From: G020353235 sp035528295
GTDB taxonomy: Bacteria > Chloroflexota > Dehalococcoidia > Dehalococcoidales > JAUYDJ01
Assembly: GCA_035528295.1 (NCBI GenBank)
Contig: DATKYY010000029.1
Span: 1 to 23,931, forward strand
Direction: 5' to 3'
DNA length: 23,931 nt
Shown: positions 7,438-13,893 of the stretch, piece after piece
How the letters are laid out: every line of letters begins with the position of its first letter
Position numbering within the stretch: position 1 is the stretch's first letter
Made by a program: the position numbers and the translations under genes
Notes under the pieces: model-generated
The model's database searches: none
The model's input: the letters and a program-made list of their open reading frames with translations, nothing else
What the model was told of the DNA's origin: nothing

Positions 7438-8361
7438 TCAGTCCTGCCTGCCGATGGCCAGCATCCTGTCCACGGCTGCCTTCGCCCTGAGGCGAGTCGC
7501 CTCGGGGACCTTGATTTCGGGGGACAACTCTTCCAGGGACCAGAGCACCTTTTCCAGGTTAATCAGCTTCATATGCGGGCAGATTACCTGCTCCGAGATG
7601 GGGATGAATAGCTTGGTCGGGGTTTCCTTTTTGAGCCGGTAGATTATACCCACCTCGGTGCCCACGATTATCTCTTTAGCCTCGGTCTCACCGGCAAACC
7701 GGCACATCCCGCTGGTGCTCAAGACCTCATCGGCGAGGGCAATCACCGCTGGCGTGCATTCGGGGTGAACCATCACCTTGGCGCAGGGGTATGCCTGTTT
7801 TAGCCGGATGATATCTTCCGGCTGTATCCGGGCGTGGGGGGGGCAGAAGCCGGGCCAGAGGATTATCTTCTGGCTGGTCTTGGTGGAGATATAGTGCCCT
7901 AAATACTGGTCGGGCACGAAGAGAATCTCTTTAGCCGGCAGACTTTCCACTACTTTTATCGCGTTAGCTGAGGTGCAGCAGACATCTGATTCGGCTTTTA
8001 CCTCGGCTGACGAGTTAATATAGCAGACTACCGGCACACCGGGGAGCTCTCTCTTTTTCTCCCTCAGCTGTTCGGCGGTAATCATGTCTGCCATCGGGCA
8101 GCCAGCATTGATATCGGGGAGCAGGACGGTCTTATCCGGGCAGAGGATAGAAGCCGTCTCCGCCATGAAGTGAACCCCGCAGAATACAATCACCCTGGCA
8201 TCGGTCTGGGCGGCATTCTGACTTAAGCCCAGCGAATCGCCGATGAAGTCGGCGATGTCCTGAAGCTCACCCAGCTGATAGTTATGGACGAGGATAACCG
8301 CGTTCTTTTCTTTCTTTAGCCTCAGAATCCGGTCGCCTAATTCGGCGGTTCTATTAGCCAT
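7438..8361 (-). CDS. nadA: Quinolinate synthase A
   Basis: Condenses iminoaspartate with dihydroxyacetone phosphate to quinolinate in de novo NAD synthesis; the cytoplasmic enzyme needs a [4Fe-4S] cluster. The 307-aa length is usual for the compact form. Three cluster cysteines are recognisable: FCGVHFMAE (C61), GFCPPH, and ICPHMK; other family blocks include VHNYQ, IADFIGDSLGLS, PDINAGCPMAD, CCTSANA and HPEC. No nadB or nadC is in the window, so the iminoaspartate source is elsewhere. The ATG (8361) overlaps the end of fdhD by 8 bases, indicating translational coupling in an operon tRNA-Asp, MOSC, fdhD, nadA. Confidence 0.95.
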   Translation of the reverse strand: MANRTAELGDRILRLKKEKNAVILVHNYQLGELQDIADFIGDSLGLSQNAAQTDARVIVFCGVHFMAETASILCPDKTVLLPDINAGCPMADMITAEQLREKKRELPGVPVVCYINSSAEVKAESDVCCTSANAIKVVESLPAKEILFVPDQYLGHYISTKTSQKIILWPGFCPPHARIQPEDIIRLKQAYPCAKVMVHPECTPAVIALADEVLSTSGMCRFAGETEAKEIIVGTEVGIIYRLKKETPTKLFIPISEQVICPHMKLINLEKVLWSLEELSPEIKVPEATRLRAKAAVDRMLAIGRQD

Positions 8362-9136
8362 CGGTGGCTACTCTCTGCTCGTTGGCGTAAATATTCATCC
8401 TCTGTCCGCGGACAAAGCCGATTAGAGTTACCCCCAAATCATGAGCCAGTTTCACCCCCAGGTTGGTCGGGGCCGATTTAGAGATAAGTATGGGCACCCC
8501 CCGCTTGGCTATCTTGAGCAGTATCTCGGAGGAGATTCTACCGCTGGTGATTATGATGCGGTCACGGGTGGGTATATCTTTCAGTATGCACTCGCCGAAG
8601 ATTTTATCGATGGCATTATGCCGGCCGATATCCTCTTTGAAGAGGATGATGTTTTGGCTATCGGCCAGGGCGGCGCTATGGACACCGCCGGTAGCCTGAA
8701 AAACCTGGGAGCGCTGCTGGAATTCTTTTACCATCGTGAAAACTTTAGCCGCCGGCAGGCTGATATTGGATTCTATCTTCAGCTCTTGCTGGGCGGTCGG
8801 GCTGTAAAAAGAAGTCCCCCGGCCACAGCCCGAGGTTATCAGGCGTTTGAGCATAAGCTCACCGGAAAAGCCCTTCTTGGTGGCCACGTGTACCGCACCA
8901 ACCTGGTCGTTAACGGTTATCTGCTTGATTTCATCCTGGCTCTTAATCAGCCCTTCCGATGCCAGAAAGCCAATGGCCAAATAGTCCAGGTCTTGGGGTG
9001 AGCAGAGCAGGGTGACTAATTCCTGGTTGTTGAGGACGATAGTAAGCGGGAATTCCCGGACCACGGTGTCTTCACTCTGGCTTTTGCCTTCTTCCGTAAT
9101 CCGCACTATGGGAAAGGATTCTATTTCCTTCTCCAC
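8354..9136 (-). CDS. fdhD: FdhD-family sulfurtransferase (formate dehydrogenase accessory)
   Basis: FdhD moves sulfur from a cysteine desulfurase to the molybdenum/tungsten bis-pterin cofactor before it enters formate dehydrogenase-type enzymes. The 260-aa protein shows YLAIGFLASEGLI (52-64), the TSGCGRGTSF motif (C104), TGGVHSAAL, EDIGRHNAIDKIFGE, and ITSGRISSEILLKIAKRGVPILISKSAPT near the C terminus, all family signatures. The E. coli protein has CxxC at the active site; here the second position is Gly107, so only one cysteine remains in this loop. It lies 4 bases after the MOSC gene, a sensible pairing because both act on Mo cofactor sulfuration. No formate dehydrogenase gene is in the window. 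Confidence 0.92.
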   Translation of the reverse strand: MEKEIESFPIVRITEEGKSQSEDTVVREFPLTIVLNNQELVTLLCSPQDLDYLAIGFLASEGLIKSQDEIKQITVNDQVGAVHVATKKGFSGELMLKRLITSGCGRGTSFYSPTAQQELKIESNISLPAAKVFTMVKEFQQRSQVFQATGGVHSAALADSQNIILFKEDIGRHNAIDKIFGECILKDIPTRDRIIITSGRISSEILLKIAKRGVPILISKSAPTNLGVKLAHDLGVTLIGFVRGQRMNIYANEQRVATDG

Positions 9137-9140
9137 TGGC

Positions 9141-9581
9141 TTAACCCTTCTTTACCTTGATGCTGTCTCCCGCCGTAACCAGGCCACCGTGAATCACCCG
9201 GGCAAACACCCCTTCTTCGGGCATAATGCAACTTCCGGTCAGGTTATAGATGGCACATCGGTGGTGGCACTCTTTACCCAGCTGGCTGGTCTCCAAGATA
9301 ATTTCTTTGCCTACCGAGAGGCGGGTACCTACCGGTAGCGAGACTATATCTATGCCCTCGGTGGTCAGGTTTTCGGCAAAGTCTCCCGGGCCCACGTCCA
9401 GACCGAGCCCCCGCATCTTAGCGATGCTTTCCCTGGCCAGCAAGCTCACCTGGCGGTGAGTTTTGTTGTCGGCATGGGCATCACCGATAAGCCCGTAGTT
9501 CTCCCTGAGGGTACCGCTGGCGACGGCTTTCTTCTTGGTCCCCTTCTTCTTGCTGGTGCAGACTGCGATTATACTGGCCAT
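9141..9581 (-). CDS. MOSC-domain protein
   Basis: A stand-alone 146-aa MOSC domain (the C-terminal domain of molybdenum cofactor sulfurase), proposed to bind sulfur or the pterin cofactor. Family features are GDAHADNKTHRQVSLLARES (33-52), GPGDFAENLTTEG, LPVGTRLSVG, and the cysteine-bearing block GKECHHRCAIY followed by GSCIMPEEGVFARV and HGG. The N terminus is lysine-rich (TSKKKGTKKKAV). It is followed 4 bases later by fdhD. The upstream neighbour in the same direction is tRNA-Asp, whose 3' end is only 15 bases before the ATG, so this mRNA probably starts at the tRNA promoter and is released by tRNA processing. Confidence 0.9.
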   Translation of the reverse strand: MASIIAVCTSKKKGTKKKAVASGTLRENYGLIGDAHADNKTHRQVSLLARESIAKMRGLGLDVGPGDFAENLTTEGIDIVSLPVGTRLSVGKEIILETSQLGKECHHRCAIYNLTGSCIMPEEGVFARVIHGGLVTAGDSIKVKKG

Positions 9582-9596
9582 CAGCTTAAATAAAAA

Positions 9597-9673
9597 TGGC
9601 GACCCCGGTGGGATTTGAACCCACGATCTCCACCGTGACAGGGTGGCATGTTAGTCCACTACACCACGGGGCC
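9597..9673 (-). tRNA. tRNA-Asp (anticodon GUC), CCA encoded
   Basis: On the minus strand the acceptor arm GGCCCCG pairs with CGGGGTC (one G-T pair), the anticodon stem CCACC/GGTGG encloses the loop CTGTCAC with anticodon GTC, and the T arm is GTGGG-TTCAAAT-CCCAC. The discriminator is G, as expected for tRNA-Asp, and CCA is encoded at 9597-9599. The D arm contains GTAGTGGACTAAC. Confidence 0.97.
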
Positions 9674-9720
9674 AGCCTGATTAAGCCAGGGTTTCAGACA
9701 TTAAACCCTTAGCTAGTTCA

Positions 9721-9750
9721 AGTCTATCAAGAGCTGATATTATGTGTCAA
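9721..9750 (-). promoter_or_regulatory. Promoter of tRNA-Asp and the MOSC-fdhD-nadA operon
   Basis: Minus-strand TTGACA (9745-9750) and TAGACT (9721-9726) are 18 bases apart, about 48 bases before the tRNA 5' end. No other promoter is obvious between the tRNA and the MOSC gene. Confidence 0.6.
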
Positions 9751-9777
9751 GCTGGGTGATAATGGGCAAATGGTGTG

Positions 9778-9806
9778 TTGTGTGCACGCTTGTGGTATGA
9801 TATACT
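9778..9806 (+). promoter_or_regulatory. Promoter of the rpsF-ssb-rpsR block
   Basis: TTGTGT (9778-9783) and TATACT (9801-9806) with a 17-base spacer; TGA directly before the -10 makes it an extended -10 promoter. The leader to rpsF would be about 20 bases, too short for an S6:S18 autoregulatory RNA. Confidence 0.6.
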
Positions 9807-9833
9807 ACGATGATGTAATTTTTAGGGGAGCAG

Positions 9834-10172
9834 ATGGTAACTAAAGGTAAATCTAAGCCGGTAGCCAAGACAAAAGACGAGCCATTTCGTGACTATGAGC
9901 TGATATTTATTATCAGCCCCGAGGTTGAGGAAGACAAAATGGAGGCGGCCATTGATAATGTAACCCAGTTTATTACCGGCAAAGGCGGTACTATCTCTGA
10001 AGTGGAGCAGTGGGGCAAAAGAAAGCTAGCCTTTTCTATAAAGCGTTTTATGGAGGGTAATTATGTATTAGCTCGGTTCAAAATGAAGCCTGCACTGACC
10101 AAGGAGCTTGAAGCCAATCTGCAGATTTCGGAGGCAGTGCTGCGGCATCTATTGGTAAAATTGGAGGATTAA
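9834..10172 (+). CDS. rpsF: 30S ribosomal protein bS6
   Basis: Ribosomal protein of the platform of the 30S subunit, which binds bS18. The 112-aa sequence shows the family pattern: RDYELIFIISPEV (19-31), ITGKGGTISEVEQWGKRKLAFSIKRFMEGNYVLARFKM, and LEANLQISEAVLRHLLVKL. It carries an N-terminal extension of about 17 polar, lysine-rich residues ahead of the usual start of the fold. GGGGAG 6 bases upstream supports the ATG at 9834. It begins the rpsF-ssb-rpsR cluster, the common bacterial order. Confidence 0.95.
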   Translation: MVTKGKSKPVAKTKDEPFRDYELIFIISPEVEEDKMEAAIDNVTQFITGKGGTISEVEQWGKRKLAFSIKRFMEGNYVLARFKMKPALTKELEANLQISEAVLRHLLVKLED

Positions 10173-10220
10173 CAGAAAGCTTATTCCCCACCTACCGGGG
10201 GGAGAAGGAGTTTTGGGGAA

Positions 10221-10661
10221 ATGGCAAGCTTAAATAAGGTAATGATTATTGGTAATCTGGGCAGTGAGCCTGAAATGCGTTTTACCCCCAACGGGAATCC
10301 GGTAACCTCATTTCGGGTGGCTACTAACCGGGTCTATACTACTCCCGAAGGCGAGCGACGGCAGGAGACGGAGTGGTTCGGCGTGGTTGCCTGGAATAAA
10401 CTGGCGGAACAGTGCAATCAATTTCTGACCAAAGGCAGACTGGTCTATGCTGAGGGTAGATTGCATACCCGCGTATGGGAAGATCAAGATGGGCAGAAAC
10501 ATTCCCGCCCGGAGGTAGTCGCCAACCGGGTGGTATTTTTAGATAGGCAGGCATTAGCCCCTTTTCCTGAGGAGAAGATAGAGGAGAAGATAGAGGAGAA
10601 GACAGAGGAAACGGGAACTGAAGAGTTGGAACCGGAGGATATTCCGTTTGAGCAGAGCTAG
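10221..10661 (+). CDS. ssb: Single-stranded DNA-binding protein
   Basis: Coats single-stranded DNA in replication and repair. The first 110 residues form the OB fold (NKVMIIGNLGSEPEMRFTP, VTSFRVATNRVY, TEWFGVVAWNKLAEQC, KGRLVYAEGRLHTRVWEDQDG, VVFLD). A short acidic linker encoded by a 12-bp tandem repeat (EEKI, EEKI, EEKT) precedes the C terminus PEDIPFEQS, which keeps the DIPF partner-binding core but adds four residues after it, unlike the terminal DDIPF of E. coli. At 146 aa the linker is short. It sits between rpsF and rpsR as in most bacteria. Confidence 0.95.
   Translation: MASLNKVMIIGNLGSEPEMRFTPNGNPVTSFRVATNRVYTTPEGERRQETEWFGVVAWNKLAEQCNQFLTKGRLVYAEGRLHTRVWEDQDGQKHSRPEVVANRVVFLDRQALAPFPEEKIEEKIEEKTEETGTEELEPEDIPFEQS
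10569..10604 (+). repeat. Three tandem copies of a 12-bp repeat in ssb
   Basis: GAGGAGAAGATA occurs twice in tandem and a third time as GAGGAGAAGACA. It encodes EEK(I/T) and is in frame, so changes in copy number would lengthen or shorten the SSB linker by four residues. Confidence 0.9.
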
Positions 10662-10681
10662 AAGTAGGAGATGTATTGTTA

Positions 10682-10966
10682 ATGGAACGTAAAAGACCGA
10701 CCAGATTTAAGCCGAGATATGTACCCAGGCGTAAGGTTTGCCCTTTCTGTGCTGATAAGAGGGAAACGATAGACTACAAATCCCCGTCTAAATTGCTTCG
10801 CTATACATCAAATAGAGCCAAGATTGAGCCACGCCGTAAAATCGGTACCTGTGCCAAACATCAGCATGCCCTGGCACTGGCCATAAAGAGGGCGCGCTAC
10901 CTGGCGCTGCTGCCCTACGTGCCATCTCATGTCCAGAGGACCGCCGCCGTTGGTGTAAGCAATTAA
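10682..10966 (+). CDS. rpsR: 30S ribosomal protein bS18
   Basis: Platform protein of the 30S subunit and partner of bS6. The 94-aa form starting at ATG 10682 (MERKRPTRFKPRY) has CPFC near the N terminus and GTCAKHQ later, the cysteine/histidine set of zinc-binding (C+) S18 proteins, then AIKRARYLALLPYV, the family signature. TTG at 10676 is an in-frame alternative start with better spacing from AGGAG (10666-10670; 5 versus 11 bases). Last gene of the classic rpsF-ssb-rpsR trio; rpmH follows 67 bases later. Confidence 0.94.
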   Translation: MERKRPTRFKPRYVPRRKVCPFCADKRETIDYKSPSKLLRYTSNRAKIEPRRKIGTCAKHQHALALAIKRARYLALLPYVPSHVQRTAAVGVSN

Positions 10967-10997
10967 TTCTGGTTGTGGCTTCATCGTTTGTTTCCTT

Positions 10998-11015
10998 CGT
11001 TGAAAACGTTGAAAA
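10998..11015 (+). repeat. Tandem 9-mer upstream of rpmH
   Basis: CGTTGAAAA occurs twice in direct tandem in the AT-rich gap between rpsR and rpmH. It does not match a DnaA box and no good promoter is formed around it; its role, if any, is unknown. Confidence 0.5.
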
Positions 11016-11033
11016 ATAATTTAGGGAGTTATC

Positions 11034-11171
11034 GTGCCGAAGAGGACTTATCAACCAAAGAGAATTCCCCGAAAGCGGGAGCATGGCTTTCGGGCCAGAA
11101 TGAAGACCCGGGGTGGCCGAGCTGTTTTAAAGGCGAGGCGACTCAAGGGGCGTGAGAAATTAACGATATAG
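11034..11171 (+). CDS. rpmH: 50S ribosomal protein bL34
   Basis: A 45-aa, extremely basic protein starting with GTG at 11034: MPKRTYQPKRIPRKREHGF, then RMKTRGGRAVLKARRLKGR and a short KLTI tail. This is the complete bL34 signature (KRTYQPK, HGFR.RM.T..GR.VL..RR.KGR). AGGGAG (11023-11028) lies 5 bases before the start. It heads the rpmH-rnpA-yidD-yidC-jag order found near the chromosome origin in many bacteria, here placed directly behind rpsR with no dnaA nearby. Confidence 0.96.
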   Translation: MPKRTYQPKRIPRKREHGFRARMKTRGGRAVLKARRLKGREKLTI

Positions 11172-11210
11172 TATCGCGCCTTTTATGATAAATTGGCTGG
11201 GGTAGGTTCA

Positions 11211-11573
11211 ATGAGGGGGGAAAGATATCTTACCAAGCCGAAACAATATGAACTGGTCTATGACAGAGGTAGCTCATGGGCGAACAGTTTGCTGGTAATG
11301 AAGGCTTTGCCTAATGGGCTTGCCTTATCACGATATGGCTTTTCGGTCAGTAAGCGGGTTGGCAAGGCGGTAATCAGGAATCGGGTGAAGCGGCGTCTTC
11401 GTGAAATTCTGCGGCTGATGCCCCTGTTACCCGGCTGGGATATCATGTTTATCGTTCGCCCCCCGGCGGCCGTTGCCGGCTACGCTGAGCTTAAAGGAGC
11501 AGTTGCGGACTTATTGTCTAAAGCGCGACTATTAAATAGGGAACATGAAGAGGTTTGCCTTAAAGCTTATTAG
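11211..11573 (+). CDS. rnpA: Ribonuclease P protein component
   Basis: Protein subunit that assists the RNase P ribozyme in removing 5' leaders of pre-tRNAs. From ATG 11211 the protein is 120 aa (MRGERYLTKPKQYELVYDRG). The family signature with the RNR motif is at RYGFSVSKRVGKAVIRNRVKRRLREI, followed by PGWDIMFIVRPPA. A TTG at 11193 would add six residues but has no better ribosome binding site. The 3' end overlaps yidD by 29 bases, a common coupling of these two genes. Confidence 0.94.
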   Translation: MRGERYLTKPKQYELVYDRGSSWANSLLVMKALPNGLALSRYGFSVSKRVGKAVIRNRVKRRLREILRLMPLLPGWDIMFIVRPPAAVAGYAELKGAVADLLSKARLLNREHEEVCLKAY

Positions 11574-11754
11574 ACTCTATCAATTGACTATATCTCAGGT
11601 TACGCCACCGTCCTGTCGTTTTACCCCGACCTGCTCTCAGTATACCTATGAAGCCATTGCCAAACATGGTCTTTTTAAGGGGGTATATTTGGGAGCCAGG
11701 CGGCTGGCTCGTTGTCATCCCCTGCACAGTGGTGGTTACGACCCGGTACCCTGA
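11545..11754 (+). CDS. yidD: Membrane protein insertion efficiency factor YidD
   Basis: A 69-aa YidD, a small amphipathic membrane-associated protein that aids YidC-dependent insertion. The family pattern is complete: LIRLYQLTIS, CRFTPTCSQYTYEAIAKHG, KGVYLGARRLARCHPLHSGG and the C-terminal YDPVP. It overlaps rnpA by 29 bases. A beta-propeller lipoprotein gene separates it from yidC. Confidence 0.95.
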   Translation: MKRFALKLIRLYQLTISQVTPPSCRFTPTCSQYTYEAIAKHGLFKGVYLGARRLARCHPLHSGGYDPVP

Positions 11755-11779
11755 GATTGAAATTAGTGGAGATAAGTGG

Positions 11780-12940
11780 ATGAAAGTTGAGAGACTGGTA
11801 AAGACCAGGATATGGCTGCTGCTGGTTGGGCTCATTTTGATTGGCCTAGCTGCTTCGGGGTGTACCACCCTCGGTACTCAGCCCAAGGGCTGGGCGGGGG
11901 GAGAGGTCACTGACGGCAGGCTATTTTTCGGTTCGGGGAAGGGGGAGGTTATCGCCCTGGATGCCAGCGATGGCAGCCGTGTCTGGGAGGCAGCCCTGGA
12001 ATCCGAAAAATCAGAAGGTGGCTTCGGCTGTACCCCGGTTTCGGCAACGGTGGTTATCTACGGCACCCCGGTCGTAGCCGGAGATTCGGTCTATGTGGGT
12101 GCTTATAATGGCATCGTTTACGCCGTTAATGCCAGCACCGGGGAAGCCAGGAAGTTCTATCCCGAAGAGGGTGAACTTGAGGCGGTAATTGGGGGGCTGT
12201 TGGCAGGTTCGGGTAAGCTCTATTTCGGTTCGGTTGACGGGGCAGTTTATGCTCTGGATGTTACTACTCGCGACACGGTATGGCGATTTCCCACCGGAGG
12301 TAAAATCTGGTCAACCCCGGTTATTGATGGCGACACCCTGTATGTCGGTTCCTTTGATAAGAAGCTTTATGCCCTGAATGCTGACGATGGCAGCAAACGC
12401 TGGGAGCCGTTTGCCACTGAGGGGGCAATCGTGGCGGCGCCGGCGGTCTATAATAACAGTATTTATTTTGGCTCTCTGGACCGGCATGTCTATGCGCTGG
12501 ATGCCGCTACCGGCGCTCTGAAGTGGCGGTTCCCGGCGGAGAAGTGGTTCTGGACTAAAATAGTGGCTTTCAATAATCTAATCTATGCCCCCTGCCTTGA
12601 TGGCAAGGTCTATGTGCTGAATGCGGAGACCGGGGCCAAAGTAACCGAATTTGACCTGGGCAGCCCGGTTTCCTCATCACCGGTTCTGGTGGAAAACCTG
12701 GTTATCGTGGCCACTGAAGAGGGCAGGGTATACAGCCTTGATACCACCAATCAAAAGCAGAGACTGCTGGCTAATGTTGCGGAACTGGCTGATGAGGCGC
12801 TGCTCATTCGCTCGCCCCTTTTTGCCAGTGAGGGGATTGTCTTTGTTCATGCCCAGACTGAGAAGCATGGCAGTTTACTCTATGCCTTGGACGCCGTAAC
12901 CGGTATCGACCTGTGGCGATATCCAGTAAGCAGTAAGTGA
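11780..12940 (+). CDS. PQQ-like beta-propeller lipoprotein
   Basis: From ATG 11780 the product is 386 aa. A basic N terminus and hydrophobic segment (WLLLVGLILIGLAASG) end in a lipobox-like ASGC with Cys28, so export and lipid anchoring on the outer face of the membrane is predicted. The remainder is built of repeated blades with the pattern LY(F/V)GS.D..VYALDA.TG..W.F, the PQQ-like/BamB-type propeller. The repeats make a binding or scaffolding role likely, but an enzymatic PQQ function cannot be read. An in-frame ATG at 11648 would overlap yidD by over 100 bases and add 44 residues ahead of the signal peptide, so it is rejected. The gene sits between yidD and yidC, and its stop (TGA, 12938) overlaps the probable GAGG ribosome binding site of yidC. 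BamB acts in outer-membrane protein assembly in Proteobacteria, so an envelope-biogenesis role here is plausible but inferred. Confidence 0.8.
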   Translation: MKVERLVKTRIWLLLVGLILIGLAASGCTTLGTQPKGWAGGEVTDGRLFFGSGKGEVIALDASDGSRVWEAALESEKSEGGFGCTPVSATVVIYGTPVVAGDSVYVGAYNGIVYAVNASTGEARKFYPEEGELEAVIGGLLAGSGKLYFGSVDGAVYALDVTTRDTVWRFPTGGKIWSTPVIDGDTLYVGSFDKKLYALNADDGSKRWEPFATEGAIVAAPAVYNNSIYFGSLDRHVYALDAATGALKWRFPAEKWFWTKIVAFNNLIYAPCLDGKVYVLNAETGAKVTEFDLGSPVSSSPVLVENLVIVATEEGRVYSLDTTNQKQRLLANVAELADEALLIRSPLFASEGIVFVHAQTEKHGSLLYALDAVTGIDLWRYPVSSK

Positions 12941-12951
12941 GGTAGTTTTAG

Positions 12952-13893
12952 TTGATCGGACAACTTTGGGATCTTATCGCGCTTCAGCCAGTAATGAATG
13001 TGCTCATTGTGCTGACCGACTATATGATGAGCAGCTTTGGGCTGGCTATTGTGGCGCTGACCATTGTGGTTAACCTGGCGATGTATCCCCTGACCATGAA
13101 GCAGATTCATTCCACCCAGGCGTTACAGTCCCTGCAACCCAAGCTGCTTGAGATTCAGAAAAAATACGCCAAGGACAAGCAAAAGCTGGGTCAGGAGCAG
13201 ATGAGGGTGTACCGGGAGTCAGGGGTCAATCCGGCCGGTTGTCTGGTGCCCATGCTAGTCCAGATGCCCATCTGGATCGCCCTTTACCAGTCAATCATCC
13301 GGGTTTTAGCCTGGACTCCTGAGGACTTCCTGGGGCTGTCTCAGTTTCTCTATTCCTGGCCGGTTGTCTATTCAGCACTGCCCCTGGCCGAGAAGTTCCT
13401 CTGGTTTAATCTGGCTGTGCCTGACACCTACCTGGCGGTTATGGTGGGGGCCACGATGTGGTTACAGCAGAAGATGTCCATGCCGGTGGCGTCTGACCCG
13501 AAGCAGAAGACACAGGGGCAGATGATGCTGTGGACGATGCCCCTGATGTTCTTTGTGCTCTGTTTATCCTTCCCCAGCGGGCTGGCACTCTTCTGGGTGA
13601 CTTCAAGCGTAATCAGAATTATGATGCAGTACTTTGTCTCCGGCTGGGGAGGGTTGGTAATATCCAAGCCAGATATTAAGATTAGGAGACCCAGCAAGAA
13701 GAAGGCGGCTTTGCCGGAGGTAGCCACGGAAGCTGATATTGTGGAGCCACGCTCCGAAGCTGAGAAAGGATCGGAATATGGAGGAGAGTCTGGAGGTAAG
13801 CGCCAAGAACGTGGAGGAGGCTATTCAGCTCGCCTTAGAGCAATTAGGCGTCAGTCGGGAAGAGGTAAAGATCAACATCGTAAAGGAAGGTAA
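12952..13893 (+). CDS. yidC: YidC/Oxa1-family membrane protein insertase
   Basis: Inserts proteins into the cytoplasmic membrane, alone or with SecYEG. The 313-aa short form lacks the large periplasmic domain of E. coli YidC. It has an N-terminal helix (about 29-47), the cytoplasmic coiled region (QALQSLQPKLLEIQKKYAKD), VNPAGCLVPMLVQMPIWIALYQSI, and further hydrophobic segments to about residue 227. Residue 41 is Asn (VVNLAMYPLT) where E. coli has the groove arginine R366 (VRGIMYPLT). TTG 12952 is chosen because GAGG lies 9 bases upstream. The last 38 codons overlap jag in another frame; they encode a Gly/Arg/Lys-rich tail (GGKRQERGGGYSARLRAIRR) that may contact ribosomes as in Oxa1. Confidence 0.92.
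   Translation: MIGQLWDLIALQPVMNVLIVLTDYMMSSFGLAIVALTIVVNLAMYPLTMKQIHSTQALQSLQPKLLEIQKKYAKDKQKLGQEQMRVYRESGVNPAGCLVPMLVQMPIWIALYQSIIRVLAWTPEDFLGLSQFLYSWPVVYSALPLAEKFLWFNLAVPDTYLAVMVGATMWLQQKMSMPVASDPKQKTQGQMMLWTMPLMFFVLCLSFPSGLALFWVTSSVIRIMMQYFVSGWGGLVISKPDIKIRRPSKKKAALPEVATEADIVEPRSEAEKGSEYGGESGGKRQERGGGYSARLRAIRRQSGRGKDQHRKGR

Noticed and set aside
8441..9001. Plus-strand frame of 186 aa opposite fdhD
   Set aside because: The minus strand encodes an unmistakable FdhD; the plus frame has no recognisable motif.
10184..10202. Hairpin between rpsF and ssb (CCCC...GGGG) as an S6:S18 or attenuator element
   Set aside because: The stem is only 4-5 bp, can pair in several registers and has no T tract.
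11648..11779. Upstream extension of the beta-propeller lipoprotein
   Set aside because: It would overlap yidD by more than 100 bases and place 44 residues before a clear signal peptide.
13739..13777. Upstream extension of jag
   Set aside because: The added residues do not look like Jag-N, and the conserved start MEESLEVSAKN is at 13778.
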